From contig JNKE01000018.1 in assembly GCA_000701945.1 (NCBI GenBank), positions 1 through 64,000 on the forward strand: a stretch of DNA of 64,000 bases, written 5' to 3'. A program made the translations under genes and the position numbers. Shown here piece by piece: positions 48,928 through 57,297 of the stretch. Position 1 is the first letter of the stretch, and each line of letters starts with the position of its first letter. The notes beneath the pieces were generated by a model. The model was not told the origin of the DNA and ran no database searches. It saw only the letters and a program-made list of their open reading frames with translations. Source of the DNA: Anaerotruncus sp. MC2020 (GTDB lineage Bacteria; Bacillota; Clostridia; Oscillospirales; Ruminococcaceae).

Positions 48928-49428
48928 ATGTTGATACTAAAACCTGCTAACTACGAAGATATTGAGAAAGAATGGCTCTTCCAACGCGATATTCCTGTAG
49001 ATGAGAACGGTTTTCTCAACGACTATAACGGTATAAGCCGTAAGGATTTTGATAATGCTCTTGAAACGATGATTGCTCAATCAAAGGGTGAAAAGCTGCC
49101 GGAAGGATATGTTCCGCAGACAGTATACTATCTCTGGGATGATGATAATATCGTTGGCACATTTCACTTCCGCCATTATCTATGCCAGTCGCTTATTGAG
49201 GGCTCAGGACACGTTGGCTATTACATAGCTCCTGAATATCGCAGCAAAGGCTATGCTTCTCAGGGACTTAAACTCCTCATCGATGAGATAAGAGACGATG
49301 TTCAGGAAGATGAAATATATCTGCGTGTTAACAATGATAATCCTGCTTCTCTCAGAGTTATGCTGAATAATGGCGGATATATCCATCATCAAGACGATAC
49401 GAAGTATTATGTCAGAATCAAGATTTAG
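48928..49428 (+). CDS. GNAT-family acetyltransferase
   Basis: 166 residues with the GNAT core: VPQTVYYLWDDDNIVGTFHF (beta4), VGYYIAPEYRSKGYASQGLK (beta4-alpha3 with the R/Q-x-x-G-x-A pyrophosphate loop, here RSKGYA), EIYLRVNNDNPASLRVMLNNGGY (beta5-alpha4). It lacks extra domains. The length fits small-molecule or protein N-acetyltransferases. It is followed 35 bp later by a PhzF-type gene in the same direction. The substrate is unknown. Confidence 0.88.
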   Translation: MLILKPANYEDIEKEWLFQRDIPVDENGFLNDYNGISRKDFDNALETMIAQSKGEKLPEGYVPQTVYYLWDDDNIVGTFHFRHYLCQSLIEGSGHVGYYIAPEYRSKGYASQGLKLLIDEIRDDVQEDEIYLRVNNDNPASLRVMLNNGGYIHHQDDTKYYVRIKI

Positions 49429-49463
49429 GCTAATATCACATTCTCATAGAACAGGAGAAACAA

Positions 49464-50240
49464 ATGAAACAATACATCGTCGATGCTTTCACGGATAAAA
49501 TAATCTCTGGTAATCCCGCTGCTGTATGCGTTCTGGAATCGTTTCCAAGTGAAGAAATCATGCAAAGTATCGCTGCTGAGAATAATCTATCCGAGACTGC
49601 GTTTGTTGTAAAAGAGAACGACCGTTATCATATCCGCTGGTTCACTCCCAAGAGCGAGATAGACTTCTGCGGACACGCTACTCTTGCGACTGCTTTTGTT
49701 CTTTTCAACTACTATGCCCAGGAGGTAGATACTCTCAACCTCTACGGCCAGGTCGGTGAGTTTACTGTACTAAGAGCTGGAGATTTGATAAGAATGGAGT
49801 TTCCTGAGTATAAGCTGGAGCATATCGAGATAACGGATACGATGATCGAAGCTCTCGGAACTATCCCTATGGCAGCATACAAAGACCGTGATATACTGTT
49901 CGTTCTGCGTGACGAAGACGAAGTTCGGGATATACAACCGGATATGGAGCTTATCTCAAAACTGGACGGTGCCTGTGTTGCTGTTACTGCCAAAGGTCTT
50001 GACTATGACTGCGTTTCGCGTGTATTTGCTCCAAGATACGGTATGAACGAGGATCAGGTCACTAGTTCAACTCACTGCATGATCGCTCCCTATTGGAGCA
50101 GGAGAGTGAATAAGCCCAGTATTACAGCTTTCCAAGCCTCTTCCCGTACCGGTATCCTGTACTGTGAATGCATTGGAGATAAGGTGATTATCTCTGGTAA
50201 AGCAGTGCTCTTCTCAATAAATGACATTGTTGCTTTGTGA
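49464..50240 (+). CDS. PhzF-family isomerase
   Basis: A 258-residue member of the PhzF/diaminopimelate-epimerase-like fold. The N-terminal half has YIVDAFTDKIISGNPAAVCVL, NNLSETAFV with the catalytic Glu, and EIDFCGHATLATAFVLF. The C-terminal half has FAPRYGMNEDQVTSSTHCMIAPYW and GILYCECIGDKVIISGKAV. Members isomerise or epimerise small metabolites without cofactors, and most are of unknown specificity. The ribosome site is AGGAG. The gene ends at a strong terminator. Confidence 0.9.
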   Translation: MKQYIVDAFTDKIISGNPAAVCVLESFPSEEIMQSIAAENNLSETAFVVKENDRYHIRWFTPKSEIDFCGHATLATAFVLFNYYAQEVDTLNLYGQVGEFTVLRAGDLIRMEFPEYKLEHIEITDTMIEALGTIPMAAYKDRDILFVLRDEDEVRDIQPDMELISKLDGACVAVTAKGLDYDCVSRVFAPRYGMNEDQVTSSTHCMIAPYWSRRVNKPSITAFQASSRTGILYCECIGDKVIISGKAVLFSINDIVAL

Positions 50241-50247
50241 TATATCT

Positions 50248-50275
50248 GTGCCGCCTACGGGCGGCACTTCTTTTT
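50248..50275 (+). terminator. Terminator after the PhzF-type gene
   Basis: GTGCCGCC (50248-50255), short loop, GGCGGCAC (50260-50267), then TTCTTTTT. Confidence 0.85.
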
Positions 50276-50276
50276 A

Positions 50277-50460
50277 ACTGTTGCCGGCATGGCTTGAGGC
50301 GGCTGTTATATCTGCTGAGAGTAGCGTGAATATCACGCCAGTTCAAAAATCTATGCTTTTCAGCCTTCGCGTGGAAGAACTTTTCAGCATCGCCATTAAA
50401 CAGCGTACAGAAAAAAGAATTATAATTCGTGCAGCAACAAAACGAATTAGCATATATTGA
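50277..50460 (+). pseudogene. Open C-terminal fragment, unknown
   Basis: About 60 codons without a start: LLPAWLEAAVISAESSVNIT, then LFSLRVEELFSIAIKQRTEK and a basic tail ending KRISIY-stop. It has coding character but no ribosome site, and directly follows a terminator. I cannot name the parent. Confidence 0.3.
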
Positions 50461-50521
50461 CAACTGTTAGATTTGAATAGCACGAAAATTTGTGAGGTCG
50501 CACAATATTTGTTCGTGTGTA

Positions 50522-50579
50522 TTGACTTTTTATTCGTCGTGTGGTACTATGAAGTCAGTGAAGACGAACAAAATGTTCG
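50522..50579 (+). promoter_or_regulatory. Promoter and operator-like repeats of the XRE regulator
   Basis: TTGACT (50522-50527), 17 bp, TACTAT (50545-50550). A palindrome CGAACA-AAA-TGTTCG lies at 50565-50579, just downstream of the -10. Half-sites TTCGTGTG-like also occur at about 50513 and 50533 around the -35, which suggests autorepression by the encoded regulator. Confidence 0.55.
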
Positions 50580-50607
50580 TGTGATACTTTGGAATGGAGC
50601 TGATACT

Positions 50608-51426
50608 ATGACTTTCGCTAATCGCCTTGTAATGCTACGCGAATTAAGAGGACTTACCCAAGCTACTCTTGCAAAAAAAGCAGGCATCACTACTCGAGCC
50701 CTACAAAACTATGAGACAACTGAACGCCGTCCTAAAGGCGAATATCTTTCCAGACTAGCAAATGCCTTAGAAGTGCCGGAATCTGCTTTGCTGGCAGATG
50801 AAGCGTTTGAACGCTTTGTGATGAGAGAACAGAAAAACAAATCGATAGGCGGCGTCTCATCCGTTGATTCTGTAATTCCTCTGGTAATTAATACGCATGA
50901 GAAATTAATTAGTTCATTTAGTTCAACATTGAGTTCAATTAATTCAACATTGAGCGAGTTGCTAAAATGCACTACAGAATACATGAAGCTCTTTAATTGG
51001 TCAGGTATTAAAGAGATTACTGCTAATTCCCATAATAAAGAACATGCTCAACGATACCTCAATAATGTTTATAAGGAGATTTCAAGGATTAATTCACTTC
51101 AATATTTTATACAAGAAGCAATATACAATGTGCAAAGTGACTATATAGCGGTATCTTCGTATAGCCAGGAGAATGATGCAAATATAAACGAGTATAAATC
51201 CCTTATTCAAATAGGGGATTTGTTACGCGCTTATCAAGATTATCTTGAAATCCTTAAGCAGAAGAGAAGGCTCTATGAAGGCTTGATCCATGAAATTGAA
51301 AACCATTACGACATAACAAGCAAGAATGCATTGTTTATCGTGAATGAGATTCAAAATATCGAAAGAAAGGAGCGTGAATATGCCGCAATAATCATACAAT
51401 CGGGCAACACCATTCCTAGTCACTGA
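50608..51426 (+). CDS. XRE-family regulator with long helical C-terminal domain
   Basis: 272 residues from the ATG at 50608 (GGAG upstream). Residues 1-60 are a Cro/C1-type helix-turn-helix (FANRLVMLRELRGLTQATLA, KAGITTRALQNYE). A linker follows, then about 200 residues of predicted helices and coiled coil (SSTLSSINSTLSELLKC, DLLRAYQDYLEILKQKRRLY). Such tails serve for oligomerisation or signal binding. Palindromic sites lie over its own promoter. The macro-domain gene follows 24 bp later and may be co-regulated. An ORF start at 50473 is rejected because it precedes the promoter. Confidence 0.75.
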   Translation: MTFANRLVMLRELRGLTQATLAKKAGITTRALQNYETTERRPKGEYLSRLANALEVPESALLADEAFERFVMREQKNKSIGGVSSVDSVIPLVINTHEKLISSFSSTLSSINSTLSELLKCTTEYMKLFNWSGIKEITANSHNKEHAQRYLNNVYKEISRINSLQYFIQEAIYNVQSDYIAVSSYSQENDANINEYKSLIQIGDLLRAYQDYLEILKQKRRLYEGLIHEIENHYDITSKNALFIVNEIQNIERKEREYAAIIIQSGNTIPSH

Positions 51427-51450
51427 CTTATGTAATTCTCACAAATCCTT

Positions 51451-52062
51451 ATGCATCGAGAAGCATTTAGGATCAATCTATTAACCAAATTATCGTTGTC
51501 GGCAGTTAATGATTCGTGTAAACAAGCTGCCAGATTAGAGTTAATAAATGCCTCATGTGCAGATCAGACGGTAGATGCAGTAGTAAATGCTGCAAACAGC
51601 GGTTTATGGGCTGGCGGTGGAATCTGTGGAGTTATATTCCAGAAGGCAGGTCTCAAGGAGCTGACACAGGCTTGCTCTGCGTATAAGACTCCCTTAAATG
51701 ACGGAGACACTGTTATAACTCCTGCATTCAACATGACAAATGCAAAGAATATAATTCACGCTGTAGGTCCTGATTTCTCATATACTCCTACAGCTTTTAA
51801 GGAGTTATTCGATGCGTATTATAATTCTCTGTGCGTATTAAAGGAAAATGGTCTTCACAGCATATCATTTCCGCTCATAAGCTCAGGTATCTTTGGCGGT
51901 GACCTGCCGGATCCAGCCGGTGAATCAACTAAGCAGTGCTGCAGAGCATATAACAAGTTTACTTCTGACTATCCTGACTATGAGATAGAGGTAAAGCTTT
52001 GTGCCTTCACCCAAAGAGAAATGGCATCAGCTCAGAATGTTTTCAACAAGTTTATAAAGTGA
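51451..52062 (+). CDS. Macro-domain protein (ADP-ribose binding/hydrolase)
   Basis: 203 residues with a classical macro domain: LELINASCADQTVDAVVNAANSG with catalytic Asn, LWAGGGICGVIFQKAG glycine loop, GDTVITPAFNMTNAKNIIHAVGP, and the second loop FPLISSGIFGGDLP. Family members bind ADP-ribose or remove it from proteins, nucleic acids or metabolites. The N-terminal 25 or so residues have no counterpart in the family and no good ribosome site is seen at 51451, so the true start may lie inside. It follows the XRE regulator and is closed by a hairpin. Confidence 0.85.
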   Translation: MHREAFRINLLTKLSLSAVNDSCKQAARLELINASCADQTVDAVVNAANSGLWAGGGICGVIFQKAGLKELTQACSAYKTPLNDGDTVITPAFNMTNAKNIIHAVGPDFSYTPTAFKELFDAYYNSLCVLKENGLHSISFPLISSGIFGGDLPDPAGESTKQCCRAYNKFTSDYPDYEIEVKLCAFTQREMASAQNVFNKFIK

Positions 52063-52065
52063 CTA

Positions 52066-52092
52066 AACTCCCTGTGTTTACACACAGGGAGT
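52066..52092 (+). terminator. Hairpin after the macro-domain gene
   Basis: ACTCCCTGTGT and ACACAGGGAGT pair perfectly around TTAC. The T-run after it is weak (GATTTG). Confidence 0.55.
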
Positions 52093-52148
52093 GATTTGTA
52101 TCAATTATTAAGCAAAAGCAGACTATACATATTTTTTATGAAAAATAC

Positions 52149-52177
52149 TTGCATAAAATATTGTTTAGTGGTATAAT
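52149..52177 (+). promoter_or_regulatory. Promoter of the truncated AAA ATPase gene
   Basis: TTGCAT (52149-52154), 17-bp spacer, TATAAT (52172-52177), 31 bp ahead of the start codon. Confidence 0.65.
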
Positions 52178-52207
52178 AAAGAAAATGAAGTATTAGGAGC
52201 TGATATA

Positions 52208-52615
52208 ATGCTTATCTCTTTAAAGGTCAATAACTGCTTTATTTATAACACGGAAACAGAGTTTACTATGCGCTCTGATATGCGAAACAAGCATTTTCCA
52301 AGCAATGTAGTCTCCGTAAACTCCACTAACGTATTGAAATCTGCAATAATTATGGGACCGAACAATGTCGGAAAGACTAACTTTATTAAATGTATTGATG
52401 CTGTAAGGGGCATCATGCTCAATGAGGGAAAGCGAATGGTTCCGAATATATTCAATGCAGATAAGAATTGCGAATTCGCAATATCTTTCTGCGATAACAG
52501 TTTTGAATACAGCTTTGAGCTGAAGTATGATTTTCCTAAGAATGACTATATTTTCGAGAAGTTCTCAAAAATCACTTACCGCAGCTCTGCCGTTTTCTAC
52601 ATGGTCTACGTTTAG
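52208..52615 (+). pseudogene. AAA/RloC-type ATPase, N-terminal fragment
   Basis: It starts MLISLKVNNCFIYNTETEFT and has Walker A GPNNVGKTN, as in the AAA_15/OLD-like ATPases that are often defence or TA proteins of 350-450 residues. Coding similarity ends at about codon 121 (YIFEKFSKI). The last 13 or so residues are the antisense of a hybrid kinase fragment coming from the other side. Walker B and the C-terminal half are missing. The promoter and ribosome site (AGGAG) are intact. Confidence 0.7.
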
Positions 52616-53569
52616 TTCTCTCATTGCAAGGACCATGGTCATTATCTCTGCATTTATCGGTACATCCTCCGCAAGCAGGATATGTCTGCCCTTCAGGTCA
52701 GTCTGAGGTTTTGCAGACTTTGAGCTGTTTTTCTTATGCAGAGCACTGCGGAACTCCTCGATGATATTATTTGCAAAAAGCGGTTTTGCTATGAAACTGT
52801 CAACTCCTGCGCTTATTGCCTCATCAAGAACATCGTCCCAGCGATATGCTGTAATGATGATGATGGCGGATTCATGACCGACTATCTTGCGTATCTCGCG
52901 TGTAGTTTCGATTCCATCCATATCAGGCATCTTCAGGTCCACAAGAATTAGGTTATAAGGATTCTGCCTTGCGTGACGCAGTTTTACCATTTCAATTGCA
53001 TCAAATCCTGAGTAGGCTATCTCACATGCTATACCTATCTTTTCCAGTATCAACTTTGCGTGTTCACATGCAACAGGATCATCGTCGATGACAAGAACGC
53101 TCATATTATTTGTATCAATAACGAGCTCATTAATCTCATCGTGTCTTCGTTCAGAATCCATAAGCGTAACAGCAACGGTAAACGTGGTACCTTTACCTTT
53201 TTCACTTCTGACCTCAATATTACCGTTCATCATCTCAATAATGCTTTTGGTGATAGCAAGTCCAAGACCAGAGCTTCCATATTTATTGGTCGCCGAGCTG
53301 TCTTCCTGACTGAATGAATCAAAGATATGCGGGAGATACTCCTTGCTGATACCGATTCCGGTATCCGATACTGTGAAACGGAGCGTCGATTTCTTGTCAA
53401 ACTGAGCTGTGCGCTCAACAGTAAGGTCAACACTTCCACCCTCATGAGTGAATTTTACAGCATTGCCAATTATATTGATAAGTACCTGTTTGAGCTTCAT
53501 GCTGTCACCAATATAGTAGTCGTCGACAGAACCGTTGATATGACAGTTATGCCGTCGAAAACGGCTCAC
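52570..53569 (-). pseudogene. Hybrid histidine kinase fragment (HATPase-REC-partial REC)
   Basis: The minus strand encodes the ATPase domain (INIIGNAVKFTHEGG, FTVSDTGIGISKEY, GSSGLGLAITKSII), then a full receiver (VLVIDDDP, LILVDLKMPDMDG, IIITAYR, FIAKPLF). The first 40 or so residues of a second receiver (ILLAEDVPINAEIM) follow and break off at about 52570. The 5' side, with the sensor and HisKA domains, is cut by the dispersed repeat at 53554. The coding piece lacks both ends and cannot phosphorylate. Confidence 0.8.
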
Positions 53570-54044
53570 AAATCGCTGATAGGTTTTCTATCACTAGGTT
53601 TTCGGGGAAACAAAAAAGGACTCGATTCCAGTGTTTTCACATTTCGTGAAAACCACTAAAACCGAGTCCGAAACTTTGTATACTATTTTTTGCTGACAAA
53701 ACCGAGATTTGCCTGTATTTCGACCTTTGGAGGGGACTGAATTTGCACTTTTGAGAGTTCAAATCCTTACACATGGCTAAAACAGCCCAATGTCATCTAT
53801 GAAAATCGAAGTAAATTTTTCGAGATTTGGGTAGCAAAAAAGCCCGATATTTCGGGCTTTTTTGGGCATGTCATCAATTTCGTTATGCCATCATGTAAGT
53901 TCAGAACTAAAGAGATGACATATGATAAATGGCTATTTTTCGGACTTTGTCAAAACAATCATAACATTATAATTTATGTAACTGGTTTTCGCTTTGTAGA
54001 TTCAGCTCCATGTGTTAATGGCACATGGAGCTTTGGGTTTTCAT
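53554..54044. repeat. Dispersed repeat, copy B (about 490 bp)
   Basis: It matches 31079-31570 at roughly nine bases in ten by eye, including the nested hairpin, the AAAAAAGCCCG...CGGGCTTTTTT stem (53836-53863) and the 3' hairpin GCTCCATGTG...CACATGGAGC. The best-conserved part ends around 53950. A block of about 15 bp in the middle (after AGTTCAAATCC) differs completely. The left edge cuts the kinase fragment. Confidence 0.75.
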
Positions 54045-54095
54045 TCCGAGCCGATATTCCCTGCACAGTTAATCTGACAGGTTTCTCTCAGGTTA
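53963..54095. repeat. 133-bp direct repeat, unit 1
   Basis: From AACATTATAATTTATGTAAC to CTCTCAGGTTA, nearly identical to 54573-54705. Its 5' part overlaps the end of the larger repeat. It contains the hairpin GCTCCATGTG/CACATGGAGC and the segment CCGATATTCCCTGCACAGTT. Confidence 0.85.
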
Positions 54096-54119
54096 TCATA
54101 GTACTAAGCTAAATCAGAA

Positions 54120-54548
54120 TTACCAATTACACAGTCTGCATAATTGGTATAGATTTTCATAAAGATAATCTTCTGTGAGCCAAGTATACTTTTTCAGGCA
54201 AGCATGAATCAAAATGTCGCAGTATTTTTGATCTGTCCCATAATCTTTTCGTGACATACCACCATATTTTTGATATATTCCGGCAAATGTACAGCATATG
54301 TCCATAAGATACTTGTTTGCTGCTGATAGGTACTCTTTTAAGCGTACAATATCTGTTTTACAATGACTTGGATATTTTTTGATTATATCGTCCACAAAGG
54401 TGTCGCTGTTTGAACATTGCGGTAACCATAAATGGAAGTAGCTGTTAAATAAATCCAATATGTCCCCCTCACAACATGGTGGAGCGAGAGGTTTATCATT
54501 TTGGGCAAGATTTATAAGTTCTTGAATTTTTATTTCTTTATTTGTCAT
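54120..54548 (-). CDS. Hypothetical protein between direct repeats
   Basis: 142 residues with a GGAG ribosome site ahead of the ATG. The sequence is helical and rich in Tyr, Leu and Cys (PPCCEGDILDLF, HCKTDIVRLKEYLS, DICCTFAGIYQKYGG, LCRLCNW). It has no signal peptide or TM helix. The gene is enclosed between two 133-bp direct repeats like a cassette. I do not recognise the family. Confidence 0.6.
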   Translation of the reverse strand: MTNKEIKIQELINLAQNDKPLAPPCCEGDILDLFNSYFHLWLPQCSNSDTFVDDIIKKYPSHCKTDIVRLKEYLSAANKYLMDICCTFAGIYQKYGGMSRKDYGTDQKYCDILIHACLKKYTWLTEDYLYENLYQLCRLCNW

Positions 54549-54572
54549 AATGCTATCTCCAAATGCCGATTT

Positions 54573-54705
54573 AACATTATAATTTATGTAACTGGTTTTC
54601 GCTTTGTAGATTCAGCTCCATGTGTTAATAGCACATGGAGCTTTTTTGTTTTATTCCGAGCCGATATTCCCTGCACAGTTAATCTGACAGGTTTCTCTCA
54701 GGTTA
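54573..54705. repeat. 133-bp direct repeat, unit 2
   Basis: A second copy of the 53963-54095 unit with only a few changes. Here the hairpin (stem 54615-54624 / 54632-54641) is followed by TTTTTT on the plus strand, so it can act as a terminator. A 37-bp piece of the same unit recurs at 56316-56352. Confidence 0.85.
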
Positions 54706-54741
54706 GTTAGAGTTAATGTACACAAAATCAGCGTATGATAT

Positions 54742-56148
54742 CTATGCTTTGCTTGCCGATAATTTAGGTGTTGCATCAACAATCAAATAGGAAATTTTCC
54801 TCTTAGTTTCTTGATCTAACCCATTATAAAAGCTGATGAAATTCTCTAATGCTTTTGGATGACCGTTGTCTATGATTAGGTAGATAGCTTGTTTGGTCTT
54901 TTCTTGCTTCATATATATGGGTAACTGAATTTCAATTCCATGCCGCAACTGAGAATTTGATGTCAACTTAGTTTCTACTACAACCTTATCGTTTGCACCA
55001 CGTGAAAGCTTGAAATCGACTGGACCTCGACCGTTGTTTCCCTCTTTTGTGAGGTCGATATTATTCGCATCGCAGTATGAGTCAGCAATGCCAAAGAATA
55101 AAAGTTGTGCCGCAGATTCGTGTTTAGGTGCTCCAGTGGAATCATACAATAATTTAGACAATCCGTTATCTTCAACGAGACTTTTGAATCGATCACAAAT
55201 TTCTTTGACAATAGAAAGAACATCGTCTATTGTTTCAAGCGGTAGGCCATTTAAAGCTAAAGGATATCTAGACACATATTCTCGTGCAGCAGCAAGCCAA
55301 GCATACTCTCCAGCGGGATCATTCGAAAAATCGTAAGATTTTTTAGGAAAAGTTTTATAAGAAGTGACTAAGGCAGAACGAAAGCTTAGACTGCTATGCA
55401 TTAACGAAAGAATCTGTGATTTATGAAGTTTATTTTTCTTGTCAAGGTCAAAGTAATCGTTGATTTCTTTTCGAACTCGCTCATTTTCTTGACAAATTCG
55501 ATCAATGTCATCAAAATCGTCGGCGATAGGTAACGGACTGAGAATTGTTGACGGAAGAAGGAGCAACGGCTTTTTGTTATGCGGATTTCTACATGTTAAA
55601 TATTGCCGCGAGCCAAAATGGACTGTAATGCTTGGAATGTTCGCTAGCGTTACTACACGTTGTGTATATTGCAGAATTTCTTCACTCAAGATAAATGTAA
55701 TTAAATCGCTAACGCGATCGCAACCAATGTCCTCTTGAAACACACCGAGTAGTTCAAACAGAACCGGGTCCGTTTCTCCCTCAGTCATTAATTCCTTGAT
55801 TGTATTCAAAATAGAATCACGCAATACTGCTCCGATAGCATTTCCTCCGGTTCCATTTTGAGAATAACCAAAGCAAGTGCCAGATAACTCTTTGAATGTC
55901 AAACGCTTATTGGCTTGTTTCCAATACATATCACCTCTTCGTTTAGAATGGCGCAATAGCGTTATGATGTTAGAAAAATATCCTTCTACTTTTGAACGTG
56001 CACCAACAAACTCCGGTTCTGTGCAGAGTTCAAGCAACGCAGGATCGATAAATACCCGTGTATCAACATCGAGTATCACATCAAATACGCCAGTACTTTC
56101 TAGCACAGAACCTGGTACATTAAATTGTTCAGAAAACGTAATTGGCAT
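54742..56148 (-). CDS. PD-(D/E)XK nuclease-like protein, putative defence gene
   Basis: 468 residues. The N-terminal 300 are helical with no known motif (FIDPALLELC, GYSQNGTGGNAIGAVLRDSI, FILSEEILQYTQRVVTLAN). The C-terminal part carries GRGPVDFKLSRGANDKVVVETKLTSN followed by QLPIYMKQEKTKQAIYLII. This is the D...(E)xK pattern of the PD-(D/E)XK nuclease fold: Asp in PVDFK, then Glu and Lys in VETKL. The start follows AAGGAT. It lies in a run of minus-strand genes that ends with mcrBC, so a role in restriction or abortive infection is likely but unproven. Confidence 0.6.
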   Translation of the reverse strand: MPITFSEQFNVPGSVLESTGVFDVILDVDTRVFIDPALLELCTEPEFVGARSKVEGYFSNIITLLRHSKRRGDMYWKQANKRLTFKELSGTCFGYSQNGTGGNAIGAVLRDSILNTIKELMTEGETDPVLFELLGVFQEDIGCDRVSDLITFILSEEILQYTQRVVTLANIPSITVHFGSRQYLTCRNPHNKKPLLLLPSTILSPLPIADDFDDIDRICQENERVRKEINDYFDLDKKNKLHKSQILSLMHSSLSFRSALVTSYKTFPKKSYDFSNDPAGEYAWLAAAREYVSRYPLALNGLPLETIDDVLSIVKEICDRFKSLVEDNGLSKLLYDSTGAPKHESAAQLLFFGIADSYCDANNIDLTKEGNNGRGPVDFKLSRGANDKVVVETKLTSNSQLRHGIEIQLPIYMKQEKTKQAIYLIIDNGHPKALENFISFYNGLDQETKRKISYLIVDATPKLSASKA

Positions 56149-56315
56149 ATTCGATCCTTCTTTCTTTATCGCTAAATATATACAAATATCAGAACACTCT
56201 TCATGTTTTGTCCATTAAATTATACCACATTACGCTAGATTTTTCAATATAAACTCAGATATTTTGCCATATCCAAGACTTGTCCTCACATTTCTTGCAA
56301 ACTTCTAATTTCCCT

Positions 56316-56352
56316 GATATTCCCTGCAAAGTTAATCTGACAGATTTCTATC
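56316..56352. repeat. Partial copy of the 133-bp repeat
   Basis: GATATTCCCTGCAAAGTTAATCTGACAG followed by a diverged tail matches the 3' third of the direct repeats at 53963 and 54573. It again lies directly behind the stop of a minus-strand gene. The interval 56149-56315 holds nothing else I can support. Confidence 0.6.
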
Positions 56353-56359
56353 CGGCTAT

Positions 56360-57271
56360 TCAGAAAAGATCCAGCATACTGTCGAGATAGATCTCTTCGC
56401 GGACAGTGAGCTGGTATTCCGGCTTTGTGAGATAATAAAGCAGGAATTCAAGATTGACAGCACTTCCCAGGCCCCTGCCTTCAATTTTGAAGTTAGAAAA
56501 ACCGAGTGGCAGATAGATGTTGATGATGTCATCTGTACTGATAAATCCGGGATTTTTCATTGCTCTTGAAAAACGGTATCCGTCCCCGGCATCAGGTGCG
56601 GTACAGATGTGCTCAGGACAGTTTTCTCCGAGATTTTTAAGGCTTACATTTTCATAGCACGCTTTTCTTTCTTTACAGTAAAACGAGCAGCATTCATTGC
56701 ACAGAAATTCGACTTTATCTTTCTGGGTCTGCGTGAGTGTATCAAGTTTATCGTACAGCTTATTCAGTCTGAAATCAGGAATAACATATTTAAAATCACT
56801 CCGCTCCGTTTCCTTAAAAAACTGATCAAAATCAGTCTGAACCTTTGTAGTCGATGAAACGAAATAAAGTCCAGGATAATTATTTTTAATATGTTCAAGC
56901 AGAAGATCCGAGTGGATTATAACACCATTTTGTACACTTTGGCTTCCGGCGAAAAGTTCACACAGGGTATTGCATTTCCTGTCGTTGAGATGTTCAGGTT
57001 TTAAAAGCGAATTGCTGAAAGTGAGCCTTGAAGAAATACCGTACTCATTCATAAGTGCGAGTACATCTTCAGCTTTACATTCGCCGAATCCGACACGTCC
57101 ACCGCCCCATATACAGTCGGCCGGAGCACCATAGACAGATGCTATTTCACACCAGTCGTGGAAATACTCCCGGTGCTCGCGGTATAGCGGCAGAAACGCA
57201 CTGTACAGGTCATAGAACTCAAACAGACCCGGAAGATGAAAATAAGCCTTATTTTTTTCAGTGTTTTCCAT
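56360..57271 (-). CDS. Peptidase U32-like TIM-barrel protein, copy 2
   Basis: A 303-residue paralogue of 32659-33570. It keeps GLFEFYDLYSAFLPLYREHR, DCIWGGGRVGFGECKAEDV, the Cys cluster CNECCSFYCKERKACYE, GENCPEHICTAPD, and the U32-like GFSNFKIEGRGLGSA. The two copies differ mainly by conservative substitutions, so both have been under selection. The repeat scrap at its 3' end and the repeats near copy 1 suggest that it moved with them. The function is not established; a metal-cluster-dependent modification is a guess from the Cys pattern. Confidence 0.6.
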   Translation of the reverse strand: MENTEKNKAYFHLPGLFEFYDLYSAFLPLYREHREYFHDWCEIASVYGAPADCIWGGGRVGFGECKAEDVLALMNEYGISSRLTFSNSLLKPEHLNDRKCNTLCELFAGSQSVQNGVIIHSDLLLEHIKNNYPGLYFVSSTTKVQTDFDQFFKETERSDFKYVIPDFRLNKLYDKLDTLTQTQKDKVEFLCNECCSFYCKERKACYENVSLKNLGENCPEHICTAPDAGDGYRFSRAMKNPGFISTDDIINIYLPLGFSNFKIEGRGLGSAVNLEFLLYYLTKPEYQLTVREEIYLDSMLDLF

Positions 57272-57297
57272 ATATAATCATACCATTTTCTCTGGTT

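Noticed and set aside
50565-50579. LexA/DinR SOS box
   Set aside because: The B. subtilis type consensus CGAAC-N4-GTTCG needs a 4-bp spacer; here it is 5, and half-sites recur around the promoter, which fits XRE autoregulation better.
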